Below, piece by piece: positions 22,678 to 34,097 of a DNA stretch of 64,000 nt. The DNA is from Leptodactylus fallax (lineage: Eukaryota; Chordata; Amphibia; Anura; Leptodactylidae), in assembly GCA_947044405.1 (NCBI GenBank), contig CAMRHE010000077.1:1736001-1800000 (forward strand), written 5' to 3'. The translations under genes and the position numbers were made by a program. A model generated the notes under the pieces. The model saw nothing but the letters and a program-made list of their open reading frames with translations. It did not search any database and was not told where the DNA came from. Positions within the stretch are counted from its first letter, which is position 1. Each line of letters starts with the position of its first letter.

Positions 22678-23512
22678 CTTTCCCCTCTATAATCTATTCT
22701 GAATGCGGCGGCCAGGCTCATCTATCAGTCTAGACGCTACCGCGATGCCTTCGGTCTGTGCCGATCACTACATTGGCTGCCTATTCAATACAGAATACAA
22801 TATAAACTTATCACCCTCATTCACAAGGCTCTCCATAATGCTGCACCTCCCTACATTTCCTCCCTCAGCTCTGTGTATCGCCCAACCCGTACTCTCCGTT
22901 CACTCAATGACCTAAGACTAACATCCTCTATTATCAGAACCTCCCATGCTTGTATACAAGACTTCTCCCGAGTTGCACCACTTCTCTGGAATGCTCTATC
23001 CCAGACTATCAGATTAACCCCCAATTTCCACAGCTTCAAGCGTAAACTAAAGACATATCTTTTCAGACAGGCCTATCACAACTCCTAATGTAAACCCTTC
23101 CGTAGTTAGAATCCCTAAAACGTACCCTCCTCTGTTTATGCTTCAACATTACCTCACAGGATATGATGCCGTATCAGACTAGCTTTATATGTCCAGGCAC
23201 CATCTGCATGTTAAAGAACATGACTGGTGACGGCTCATACAGCTTTATATATGTGTAATGACAGTAATCTCTATTACAGAATTGTCTGAACATTGTATAA
23301 ACAATGCTACGTCTGTTGCCGCCCCTGCTACCTCTTGTGTCACCTCCTCTACCTCATAGATTGTAAGCTCTTGTGAGCAGGGCCCTCAGTCCCAGTGTGT
23401 GAATTGAATATTTCTTTGTAATGTATCTTTTTTGTCAGTACTTGAACCCTACAAATTGTACAGTGCTGCGGAACATGTTGGCGCTATATAAATAAAATGT
23501 ATTATTATTATT
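22678..23512 (+). mobile_element. 5'-truncated L2-like LINE with 9-bp target duplication
   Basis: The copy is flanked by ATCACGCAA at 22669-22677 and again at 23513-23521, a clean target-site duplication. The 3' end reads GTGCTGCGGAACATGTTGGC, then GCGCTATATAAATAAAATG and an ATT microsatellite tail, typical of CR1/L2-clade LINEs. Only the C-terminal part of the reverse-transcriptase protein and the 3' UTR remain. It is nearly identical to the copy at 61712-62871, so both are young. Confidence 0.88.
22684..23088 (+). pseudogene. L2-like LINE ORF2 C-terminal fragment
   Basis: The frame gives LNAAARLIYQSRRYRDA, LCRSLHWLPIQYRIQYK, YRPTRTLRSLNDLRLTS and FHSFKRKLKTYLFRQAYHNS, the C-terminal region that follows the reverse-transcriptase core in L2-clade proteins. 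The catalytic part is absent through 5' truncation. Near the left end a CAA codon of the sister copy is TAA here. It cannot make a functional protein. Confidence 0.8.
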
Positions 23513-24200
23513 ATCACGCAAGAGACTTCCCAATAAGGAAATGTGTGGTAATGCTTGGTACTACCCCTGTGGTAAGCCTCTCTTAGGGAGTTGTCTCACT
23601 GAGACAAAACTTTTGCATATGCTGTATTAAAACATATAACTCTAACTCTGGTTACATGTACTACTATAACCAACCAAGGTGTCGGGCTGACCGCTGGGAA
23701 GGCTTTATTTTTCCATGAGACACGCCCAATAGCTCTATCTAGTTGTAGGTCATTTTAGCCCACAGAAAAGCACACCATGATTGGATGCATCATACAAGGA
23801 TGTAGAATTTTTTTTTTTTGCAGTAGGATAAAATAACTCATCAAGAAAACATGTCTATTGCACCTCTTCCTTATATACGTCATAATACAATTTGGCCCTT
23901 GGGTGCTCATAAGTAGGATACATCTACACGGAGCAAACTATTTTTGCTACCTTTACAGCACCTCTTATACTGATGAGTCTACAAGGAACACATATCTGTT
24001 CATTCTGCTACAAATTATTCTATGCAAAAAAATTGTTGTTAGTTGAACAAGTTCAGGTTACTGAATACAGCGTGCTTAAAAATATTGGAAATCTAAATAG
24101 AGCCAGTCTTTCTTGTCAAACGGTCACAGCCACTAAAGCATAGTAGATGTAATTCAATTAACATTTGCTATAGGCTAACTACGCCTGTGTTCTCTTCCAG

Positions 24201-24310
24201 TGAGGTCCATATTCACTGTACCTGGGCTGAGCCTTAAACCAGAAATCCGAGATCTGTTTATCCCGCACAGGAAGGTTTCTCAGCCAGCTGCACATCATAA
24301 GCCATGGTGA
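24201..24310 (+). CDS. CDK15: CDK15 last coding exon (C-terminal tail)
   Basis: After a CTCTTCCAG acceptor, the two bases TG complete the codon opened at 4936 (giving V), and 35 further codons lead to TGA at 24308-24310. The peptide starts VRSIFTVPGLSLKPEIRDL and ends HHKPW. From memory human CDK15 has SLFTVSGVRLKPEMCDLL here, so the FTVxGxxLKPE block supports orthology; the last 15 or so residues are poorly conserved, as expected for the disordered tail beyond the kinase domain. Phase agreement with the exon at 4797 is exact. Eleven bases after the stop a GAG|GTGAGT donor follows, implying a spliced 3' UTR. Confidence 0.87.
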
Positions 24311-25974
24311 ACATTACAGAGGTGAGTCTCCTCAGCATATGAATATTTGCCAATGTGACATATATAGAAACACATAACAAATGTAGGAATACTAAGTATT
24401 TACTTGAGTTGGTACTAAAACTCATTAATAAGTATATTTAGGATAAAAATAGGAGGAATGTGATTGAATATGGAAATTCCAATTATTTGTCATATTACTA
24501 TTAAAAAGAAACCTGTTACATAGAAATGAACAGAAATATATTCACATCTTTTCTACTTCATCTGAGTTTACAATCTAAAGTCTGATGAGAGAAGCTCAAA
24601 AAGAAACTAAAAATAGTTAGATAATATACAGCCAGCCCAAAATGAGAGGCAGTTTCTTTATTTGTCTGATATTGCAGTTCAGGTTCCCTGCATAGACGAA
24701 AAGTATACAGTGCCTGAATTTTCAGATGACTTTTTATGGCGTGATAACAATCCCATATGGAAAATCAAGGCAGAGATTTCAGAGTGAATGTCAGTTTAGG
24801 GGGGGGGGGAATGAAAAGAACCTGATAACTAGCTGGATTTGGAAAGATGTACAAAACATGTATATATTTCGATAATAAGGACAGAATTTTGGACTTTAGG
24901 TTAAAAAAAAAACTCAACCTACCGATTCACACATCAGCCTAAAGTCCTTGAAGTCCTATATATGTCTACGACAGTATTACATCCAGGCTTTCATAGATTT
25001 CTATAGAAAAAGTGACTTCCAACTGGTGTGTGAATTGGCAGATCAGCTTGACAATCACATGACCAGCAGGGAAGACCATTCAGAGCCTGAAAAATGTGAA
25101 CGATGGACCTGGTGAGATCAGATCATTCACTTTAAATTAGTATACCCTATAAAACAGGACTAAGGCATATTGCTGGATTGGGGCTTTAAGCTGATCATTT
25201 GTCCCTCTCAAACCCCTCAGCAAGCAATTGCAATATGTGGGGGAACTTGAATGCAATTGTTTAATTTCCCTGCGGCACCACCACAGGGAAAATGAAGCAT
25301 TACACAATTCCCTTTGAAATCAGTACAGTACAGATTCATTGATGTGTAGAGTATTTCAAGGAAAGAGTAACTCTTTGCTATTGCTTTTCACAGGCTTAGT
25401 AATGGATGACCACTAAGGCATCCTCTTGCCGCATATTACATGTTGGATTGGCATATCTTTGATATACATATATGGTAAAAAAAACGTAAAAGAAATCAGT
25501 AAACACGTGAGACTGGTGCACATCCTTAGCGAGAAGTATTATTATGTAAATGTATCAGTACTACTATATAGCAGTTTGGTTTGTTATATATTTATTTATT
25601 TAGGGAGCACAGGAAGTAGGGAACGTGATAGAAGGTTCTATGTCATGTGATCCTTGAGGTTATCTCATGTTTTTCTTGGGGAGGGGGATGAAAGGAATAA
25701 TTGCCAGCAGGAAGTAAATGGTTGAGCTTGGTTTAGTGCTGGCCTAGGCTATAGTTTTGGTTTTGTTTGTCTTTCATTTGCTATAGATCACTTGCTTATT
25801 GCTTATGTGCCTCATTGCTGTTCTAACCATTCAGGAAATATGCTAATGAGGTTTTGCCTTTCTAGGAGGTTTATGCCTGGGATCCTTATGTCTGAATACA
25901 TTAGCTCTTTGTTGTGTGATACATTGCATGTTATACGCTTATTAAGGTCTCATTGCTTTCTTCATTTTATCTAG
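24311..25974 (+). other. CDK15: Start of CDK15 3' UTR and probable 3'-UTR intron
   Basis: Bases 24311-24321 (ACATTACAGAG) would be UTR and GTGAGT at 24322 a near-consensus donor. The proposed acceptor is TTCATTTTATCTAG ending at 25974, preceded by a pyrimidine-rich CTCATTGCTTTC. There is no good poly(A) signal soon after 24321. Since the stop lies only 11 bases before the junction, nonsense-mediated decay would not be triggered. The 1.65 kb between looks unremarkable and AT-rich, with a G-run at 24799-24808. Inferred from splice-site quality only. Confidence 0.5.
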
Positions 25975-26430
25975 ATGGAGGTTCAGCCGCACGCTCTGTA
26001 TGCACCTGTTTGAATGTACCAGCCTTCCATCCTACTTTGCACACCTCCCCCTACCTGCTGCCTTCTTATTAGAGAAGCCATCTTGAGACAAAACTGAAGA
26101 ATCTTGCACCTTACAGAAAATATACCCTGCTTCATTCAGTTCTCCATGGCGGGAATGATTACTTCCGCTGAAGCTTTGCTGCTTTTCTATAGCAGAGACT
26201 CTATGGGAATTTCTCTATTGGAAACAATGTTGGTCAGTATGACTGATATTTATACAGAATAGCATTATGTGTTCTGCCTAAATGTATTGGTACTGTAGAA
26301 AGCGATATTACTGGAGATGTTCCCTTTTTACCGGATCTAGTACTGCTGACTAACATTTTGCTGTACATTTAAATATAAATTGAAAAGACTGCTGAAATCG
26401 TATAAAATAAACTTATATATGATACCATTG
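25975..26430 (+). other. CDK15: Candidate terminal 3'-UTR exon of CDK15
   Basis: This block starts just after a good acceptor (ATCTAG|ATGGAGG), lacks repeat signatures, and ends about 20 bases after a canonical AATAAA at 26406-26411. GT-rich text (TTGCTGTGTTGGG) follows, as expected downstream of a cleavage site. It has no long open frame. It could also be the end of an unrelated non-coding transcript. Confidence 0.45.
26406..26411 (+). promoter_or_regulatory. Poly(A) signal AATAAA
   Basis: Canonical hexamer within GTATAAAATAAACTT, followed 18-40 bases later by GT/T-rich sequence. It is the best poly(A) signal on the + strand between the CDK15 stop and the next transposon. Confidence 0.5.
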
Positions 26431-26664
26431 CTGTGTTGGGCCTCTTTCTGTTATTACATATCATGTCTCTGCGGTTATAATGACTCTGATGGTATTAGAC
26501 AGGTGCCCCTAGTGGAAAGAAGCTCTCATGGAGACCCTGTGAAGCTTATGGATCATATGTTATAGAGCTGTCATATCAGACTAATTCACTTGTAGGTCAG
26601 AGTGCCCACTATTTCAAGGGGTTTCGAGGATTAAAAAAAAAAAAAAGAAATCACCTAGGGTTAA

Positions 26665-27609
<945 letters not shown>

Positions 27610-27803
27610 TAGTATCACTCAGCTAAAAAAAGCTGCAAAAAAGCAGCAGAAAACGCAGTTTCAAAAATGATTGAGTTTTTCACTGCCTTTCCACTTTGTT
27701 TTGCATTTTTGCCTCCCCCCATATAAGTCTATAGGGAAAACAGAAAACTTTTGCAGGTAAAATTAACATGCTGCTTTCTTCAAAAACATGTGTGGGGATG
27801 ATA

Positions 27804-28669
27804 TTAACCACTTCCATACCAGGCACATTTTCAAGTTTTTTGTATGTGCGGATTTTTATCATTTGCGTTATTCAACTAATTTCTGCGTCTTTTTTCGGTG
27901 ACACATAGGGCTTTATTTTTATGATGTTTTTATTTTTGCATGTGTGTTAATTTTTTTTATATCCAGGAAAATAAATAAAAGGAGGAAAAACGTGTCTGTT
28001 TTTCACTTTTCATTTTTTTTAATTTAATAACACAAAGTGCTATTAAAAAACTTTATAAAATAGTTTTTCCTCTCCGTTACGGTAATTTTATTTTTTACGG
28101 TGTCATCGGGGGTGGGGCTATAACCTGTAATAAGGGCATTTTATTGACGTATTAGTTTATTTACTTTTTTTTTTTTAACTTTTTTATATATATTTTTTTT
28201 TTTTACATTGTGTCCCCATAAGGTCATAATAGACCTTTGGGGGCATCTGATGACTTTTTTATTTTTTCAGGAGGCTGATTTCCCCTGTAACTGGGGCTGG
28301 TACATTTAGCCCCAGTTACAGGAGGAATACAACCTCCTGCACGTTGCTTTCACATAACTATAGAGCTGATCTGGGTCCTGTAGGACCCAGCAGCTCTAAC
28401 AGATGGCTGATCCCGGCGGATCACATGACCGTCGGGTCAGAGGGGAGCCGCAAGATGGCGGCGCCCATAGCACTGTATACAGCGCACATTGAGCGCTGTA
28501 TACACGGCCATCGGGATGGCAGGGGAGGTAATAAATCTTCCCTGCCTTCTCTATGGGAGCTCCGGCTGAAGTTACAGCCGGCTCCCCGTTTCAACAGCTG
28601 CACGATTTTGTGCAGTTGCTGAATTTTTTCTGGACGTATATAGTCTATGGGCGGTATGGAAGCAGTTAA
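27804..28669. mobile_element. TTAA-flanked repeat, CACTTCCATACC family
   Basis: The left end is TTAACCACTTCCATACC and the right end on the minus strand TTAACTGCTTCCATACC, flanked by TTAA. The interior holds T-rich tracts, AAGGTCATAATAGACCTT (a near palindrome at 28219) and a GC-rich segment with AAGATGGCGGCGCCCATAG. Relatives are 31009-31837, 34389-34930 and, inverted, 58716-59246. It is probably a piggyBac-like non-autonomous element; no protein is encoded. Confidence 0.65.
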
Positions 28670-28895
28670 ATAAGATGTCTTTCACTTTGTTGGGAACGTA
28701 AAACGCAGTGTTTATTCTTTTACTGTGTTACCGCAATGCGTGGCCTAAACCTGAAGCAGAGGAAAAAATAACATACTCACCTGGTAAATTCAGTCTCTGC
28801 TTACTTCTGTACATGCACACTGACCATTGCAGCCAGTCACTGGCCTCAGTGGTGTGACCCAAGACTGCTGAAGCCAATGATTGGCCAACACTGAG

Positions 28896-29398
28896 CAAAG
28901 TTTTAGGCAGGTGTGGAAAAAATTCTTCAAATAAGAATGCTTTCAGAAATTGAAGTGTTAACAAAAGTGAATGAACAAAAGAGAAATCTAAATTCCATCA
29001 ATATTTGGTGTGACCTTTGCCCTTTGCCTTACATCATTTCTTCTAGGTGCGCTTGCAGACATTTTTTTAAGGAACTCGGCAGGGAGGTTGTGCTAAACAT
29101 CATGGAGAACTAACCGCAGATCCTCTGTAGATGTAGGCTTGCTCCAATCCTTCTGTCTCTTCATGTAATCCCAGACAGACGAAGAGTGAGACAGTGCCCT
29201 GTGGGGGTTTTTTTTTTTTTTTTTATTTTTTTGCTGGGACTCCTCCAAAGGTTGGTCACACCAAATATTGATGGGATTTAGATTTCTCCTGTGTTCATTC
29301 ACTTTGCACTTGGTTAATTGACAAAAATAAACTATTAACACTTTTTTTTAAAGTCTTCTTATTTTGTAGTATTTTTCCACACCTGCTTGAAACTTTTG
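28896..29398 (-). mobile_element. Tc1-like remnant with transposase tail
   Basis: The ends (CAAAGTTTTAGGCAGGTGTG on the left, CAAAAGTTTCAAGCAGGTGT on the minus strand at the right, then TA) are inverted repeats of about 125 bp that include ATCAATATTTGGTGTGACC in both. Between them the minus strand encodes VWDYMKRQKDWSKPTSTED followed by LRLVLHDV, the conserved C-terminal region of a Tc1-like transposase, here about 25 codons before decay. A T-run at 29209-29225 breaks it. It is a dead, internally deleted copy of a fourth Tc1 family. Confidence 0.8.
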
Positions 29399-29640
29399 TA
29401 CATGTGCAGCATTTTTACTGCAGGACAAAAATGTCGGTGTCTCTTGATACTGTGGATTTGCCTAATGAGTATAACTTATATTTATTTTCCACATTCCCTA
29501 CTACAGGAGTAAAAAAAAAAGCAAACAACAGACGGAGGGAACGGCGCAAAGGCTTTTGCGCGCAATGTTATAACATATTTTACAATTACAGGGGATATTG
29601 TATATGAAGAAATGTAAATGTAAAAACAAAATGACTTGTC
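29399..29640. other. Unassigned spacer
   Basis: AT-rich sequence with a GACGGAGGGAACGGCGC segment; no gene or repeat recognised. Confidence 0.4.
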
Positions 29641-30215
29641 TTTCATTATTGTGATGTCACAATAGTTTCTATATTTAGAGATTGTGTTTGTGGTGATGTC
29701 ACAATAGTGATTGTATTCATTTTTTACTTTTTTTTTTTTTCTAGCCCATTCCTCAGCCATGTGCTGCCCCTGCTCTGTGAAAAATATAGTACATGCTCTG
29801 TTTTTACTTTTATCGTTATTTTTATTGTACTATTATTCTTGGCAATAATCACACTATTTGGATGCTTACATGTTTTTATTTAGTATGATCTGTACAAAAT
29901 GAATATATATTATACTATTTTACTGTTGATCCATTACCCTTGGGATAGCTTGCAGTATGGACATGTTTTCTCATACTCTCATAGTGTTGACAGAGCACTA
30001 TTGTAACGGATGTCAAAATAGTGCTGTATTTATTATTTGGATGTGTTCTGTTGTGATGTAATGATGACACAATAGAGTTTGCCTTCATTCCTGGGCAGTA
30101 TTTTATAACAATGATGTCACAGTAGTCTGTGTTCATTGGTAGTTTACATTCCTTAGTGATGATGCCACAGGAGTGTTTATCTATTGGTGGTGATGGTGTC
30201 ACAATAGTCAAATAA
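29640..30215. repeat. Degenerate array with TGATGTCACAATAGT motif
   Basis: At least six copies of TGATGTCACAATAGT or close variants occur (near 29650, 29693, 30063, 30112, 30160, 30192), spaced irregularly at roughly 30 to several hundred bases. TGATGTCA resembles a CRE/AP-1-like site. The core is the complement of the 18246-18370 minisatellite. The array appears old and is interrupted. Confidence 0.5.
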
Positions 30216-30419
30216 TTGAACAATACTGACAAGCTCACTCCTGTGTGCACATACAAGTAGTTGAATGAAATGGTCAGAATATAGAAATTCCTCTAGTCTG
30301 GAAATTCTATCAAAAATTCTAATATACAGCTTTATTGTAAATGCACAAAAGACAAAAACCAATATGGCAAAATAAAGCACTATAGGACAAACCAAAGTTG
30401 CTAATTTTCTAATTTACTT

Positions 30420-31008
30420 ATACTTTTTTTTTTCCTAGACTGTGCAATCATCTGATCACAGATATAATACACTGCAATACTCATGTAATGCAGTATATCC
30501 TGGCTGTCAGCATATTAGGTCCTACCATGATAGCACATTAGTGTTCCCACATGTAGAGACCTATGTAGGGATCTTGCCATGGTGTGTATTTACCATATGG
30601 TGTAGGACAGGTTATATTATAGAAACATATCTGCTGGAGCTGAATATACCCTTAGGCCTCCTGCACATGACTGTGTGCAGTCTACTGGTCAGTAAAAATG
30701 GCATGGATGAAACGGATTGGTATAGGGCCTGCTCCATATCTTGCGGCTCTAAACTAGCACGGACACACAGCTACAAAAACTATGACTGCCAGTGTCAGAG
30801 CTCAGAATCAGCTCAGAATCCTTTTATGCTACTGCCTGACCCCGCCCTCCTGACAGTACAGAGCCTAAATAGCATGCAAGGCACCAAAACTAACAGCACT
30901 GATTGCTCAGGAATGGTGGGGGCTAGGGAAAAATTACATCTGTGATGAAATCAGTTAAGCAGCATCTATTAAATCATGGAAAGCGCTGGACTTGGTGAAA
31001 GGTCCTCT
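30420..31008. repeat. Mixed repeat relics
   Basis: AGATATAATACACTGCAATACTC at the left has an inverse nearby (CATGTAATGCAGTATATCC). TAGGCCTCCTGCACATGAC at 30653 is the end of the family at 33684, without a partner. An element end (GGTCCTCTTTAA) closes at 31012. The 167-codon open frame across this is rejected as chance. Confidence 0.35.
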
Positions 31009-31837
31009 TTAACCCTTACATGACGCAGACATTTTTTCATTTTTGTGTTTTTCTTTTTTACTCCTTGCATTCCAAAAGCCATAACTTTCTCATTTTTCCA
31101 TTTATATAGTCAAATGAGGGCTTGATTTTTCTGTGACAAGTTGTACTTCAAAATGGTACCATTTATTGTTCTGTACAATATACTTGGCAACAGGAAAAAA
31201 AAATCAGAATGAGGTGGGATTGAGAAAAAAACGCAGTGCCGCCATTTTCTTATGAGTTTTGTTTTTACGGTTTCCATTCTGCAGTAAAAATGCTATGTTA
31301 CCTTTTTTTCCCCACGTCGGTACGATCACGGTGATACCAAATTTATATAGTTTTTTCCATGTTTAATAACTTTACAAAAATTCTAAATTTTGAAGAAATT
31401 TTTTTTTTCTTTGAATCACCATATTCTTACCCCTGTAACTATTTTATATTTCAGTGTACAGAGCTGTGTAAGGTGTCTCTTTTGCAGGACAATATGTAGA
31501 TTTTATTGATACCATGTTGGTGAATGTATGATGTTTTAATACTACTACTGTATTGCAGTCTATGGCAGACTTGTTATGTAATTACTGAAGCCTGCTGTAG
31601 ACAGGCTTCAGTAGTTACAATACTATGGCAGGGCTGGGAGCCTTCAGAAGGCTCCCGGCTGCCATGGTAACAGGATGGCTCTCGCAATTGCACCGGGGGG
31701 GGGGGGGCGCCCCGTTACTGAACATAAAATGGAAAGTAACCACTCAGATGGTTTCATTTGACCGCTTCAGAGCGGCCACCATACTTAGTCACGTGCACCA
31801 GGACGTACATGTACGTCCTGGTGCGCCTAAGGGTTAA
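31009..31837. mobile_element. TTAA-flanked repeat ending in a 30-bp palindrome
   Basis: The left end is TTAACCCTTACATGACG and the right end on the minus strand TTAACCCTTAGGCGCACC. The interior is T-rich with CATAACTTTCTCATTTTTCC and a GC-rich right third containing a G-run. Its right subterminal region carries a perfect palindrome (31795-31824). It belongs with 27804-28669 and 58716-59246. Confidence 0.65.
31795..31824. repeat. Perfect 30-bp palindrome
   Basis: GCACCAGGACGTAC, then AT, then GTACGTCCTGGTGC: each half is the exact complement of the other with no spacer. A decayed version (AGGACATACATGTACATCCT) sits at the matching place in the copy at 58716-59246, suggesting it is part of the element and possibly a binding site or replication/transposition feature. 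Confidence 0.85.
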
Positions 31838-32083
31838 ATCGGACACAGCTGCAATACCTAGAGCAGCCACTGCTATGTGTAAAGCATACTGATGTAAGGA
31901 CTGATAAAAAACAATACAGATACAGCTTGCCTGAGTACTGCGGTCTCCACAAACAGGGTTTTTGTTTGGCAGGGGTGCAGAGAATGAGACCCTTACTGAT
32001 CTAATATTGATGGTCTAACCTAAACATAGGCTATCGACATCATAATCTGAGAAAACCCCTTTAACTTAAGGACAGAAAGGGTA

Positions 32084-32446
32084 CAGGGGGAGATTTATTA
32101 AATCCTGCACTCCCAAATGCTGGTGTAAAAAAGTCGCAAAGCAGTAATCTGTGACTTTTTTTTTAACTCATTTGCACAAGAATTTTGCGACTTTTTGATT
32201 TATGGACCACTCACTCCACTTTCCATAAGTGGGCATGGTTCTCCTGTCTAGCTGTCTGTACTCTAGATTTATCAACTGCGACTTTTTAAAAAGTCAGTAA
32301 CATTTCGGAGAGACTTGTCAGACTTATAGATGCGTCTAATTTAGCAAACATTGTGTGACATTTTAAAAATTTGGCGCAAATTACGCCAATGCAGACTCCA
32401 GCAAAACTGACTTTAAATATTCCCCTAATGATAAATTTCCCCCCGT
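32084..32446. repeat. GGGGGAGATTTAT MITE-like repeat
   Basis: It begins CAGGGGGAGATTTATTAAA and ends TGATAAATTTCCCCCCG, an imperfect inverted repeat. Inside are AAAAAGTCGCAAAG and TTGCGACTTTTTG, a second inverted pair, and CCATAAGTGGGCATGG. Related relics lie at 17700 and 61130. Confidence 0.55.
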
Positions 32447-32559
32447 GTTCTGAAATTTGGCATCTAATATGAATATGTAATGTGTAAATAAATCATCTTT
32501 GATTTGTTGTATTAAGTAAAATACAAAAATGATAAAATGTGTTTTGTGATAATCCTAGA

Positions 32560-33060
32560 TTGTGTAAATCTCTGCTCAATTTAAGTGAATTTCTCATAAA
32601 ATGGCAACAAAATACATCTGCTACAATGGCAAAAGTCAGAAACCTTCCTCACTCTACGTGCAGATTGTTTTTCTCCACATCGCTACCAGCTTTAAGTGAC
32701 AGATTAGAAGTGACAAAGCAAAAAAAGCTCTAATGATAGATTAAAATGCCCCCATTTCTGTCGGGACAGGTGTCATTTTTAAATGGTGATTGGGGTTCCC
32801 AGAGATAAAAGTGATCGCCCCACCATAGCAAGACACTGCTTCATTACCTCCCCAGCAGGTGGTCGCCGCAGCAGACACCATCTTTTCCTCTACCTCATTA
32901 GTAATTTTCCAAGGATAATGAGAGAATGTTGCAGACAGACGCTCTGCGTGTTGGAAAATGTCTTCTCGCTGACAGCAGCAGAGGAACCTCTTGATCACAC
33001 CTGAAGAAAATAACGTGTTTCCTACTGTATTACAATGTTCTTGAAAAGCTGCTTAAAGTA
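32560..33060. other. Block that looks free of repeats, candidate conserved non-coding element
   Basis: About 500 bases with balanced composition and no repeat signature. It includes CCCCAGCAGGTGGTCGCCGC (an E-box CAGGTG), CTCATTAGTAATTTTCC and AAAGTGATCGCCCCACC. It lies about 6 kb downstream of the proposed CDK15 end, between gene and next locus, where enhancers would be plausible. The evidence is only absence of repeats and motif content. Confidence 0.25.
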
Positions 33061-33683
33061 GTGGGGGCCCGGAGACTGAAATCCTGTACATAATGCATCA
33101 TTAGTGATGTGCAGCAACAAGAGGGCAAGAGAGAACTGCGGCGGCAACTCCACTCAACAAACCTTCTAGGAGTTATTTCACTATAGATACAGAAAATGCC
33201 TGCTATATTTCATGCCCTTTGCAGGTTGGTGAGGTTTTTATTGGATTGTCCACAAAAATGAATACATTTACTTTTGGAAATTCAGTTTCAATACTGCAGT
33301 TCTTTAATACAGTATATAGATTAAATCATATACCTCTAGTGCTCTTACTATAATGGCCTCTGGTGCAGTCACTGCCCTGCCCGATATGCCAGACTACCCA
33401 AAGAGATGAACAAGACAGCTCCCCACTTAGCTACTGCGTCCACACGTCAACACTCACAGGTCACAGTTTCACTCGACTTTATTCGAGGTAGCTTTTAGTT
33501 ACAACAGTACACGGCAGGTTCACAGAACGCAGGTCAGGCTTTCCTGACAGTGCTGCAGACAAGGTCACTTTGCACTGTTTTTTCACCATGTGGATAAGAT
33601 TTTGTGAAACGCACTTGCTTTAAAAAAACTTTGGCTGAATGCACATATGAGGTTAGGTTATGGTGACGTGTGTTGCATGACAG

Positions 33684-34097
33684 TAAGGCCTCATTCACAC
33701 GACACGTCACATGGTTGTTTTATAAACCATGAGAGTGAATGAGTGTATTCACATGTCCATTTTTGACAGACAAAAAAAACGGTAAGGTAAAGAAAGTAAC
33801 AACATGCTTTGTCTGTTTTGTCCGACACACAAATCCAATAGAAATCAATGGATCTGTTTTTAGCACATGTAAAACCACACGACCAAAATTTTTGCAGCTG
33901 TGTGTCTGTGCAGTATTCAAGAACCGCAAATTATGAAGCTTTATCCTATTTTTGGACGCATTTGCGGAACAGACCAGTGTAGGGGATCATACAAGTCTTT
34001 TTGAGGATCCGTGATTGCGGATGACATGTTTTTTGCGGATTGCGGATCAGTATTTGCGAACAGTAAAAACCACTACGGTCGTGTGCAGGAGGCCTAA
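33684..34097. mobile_element. Harbinger-type MITE, 414 bp
   Basis: The ends are TAAGGCCTCATTCACACGAC and, on the minus strand, TTAGGCCTCCTGCACACGAC, about 20 bp of matching inverted repeat with TWA flanks. The right half contains a run of GCGGATTGCGGATCAG-type text common to anuran copies. Confidence 0.65.

Larger units (their letters stand above)
4937..24200 (+). other. CDK15: CDK15 intron, 19.3 kb
   Basis: The intron has canonical ends, GTAAGT at 4937 and TTCTCTTCCAG at 24200. It holds a full-length antisense Tc1-like element, a truncated Tc1 end, an L2-like LINE end, at least eight MITEs and two minisatellites, all listed separately. I saw no coding exon. Stretches where I recognise nothing definite are 5638-6489, 7230-8998, 9300-10310, 10906-12430, 14795-15437, 18371-18740 and 23522-24200. 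Confidence 0.8.

Noticed and set aside
25975..26040. ATGGAGGTTCAG as the start of a new gene
   Set aside because: The frame closes after a few codons; the site fits a splice acceptor into UTR better.
28440..28625. AAGATGGCGGC motif near a GC-rich stretch as a promoter (YY1-like site)
   Set aside because: It lies inside a dispersed TTAA element that has relatives in the window, so it is more likely repeat sequence than a host promoter.
30442..30945. 167-codon open frame on the + strand
   Set aside because: It runs across an internal inverted repeat and a Harbinger-type repeat end at 30653; codon content looks random.
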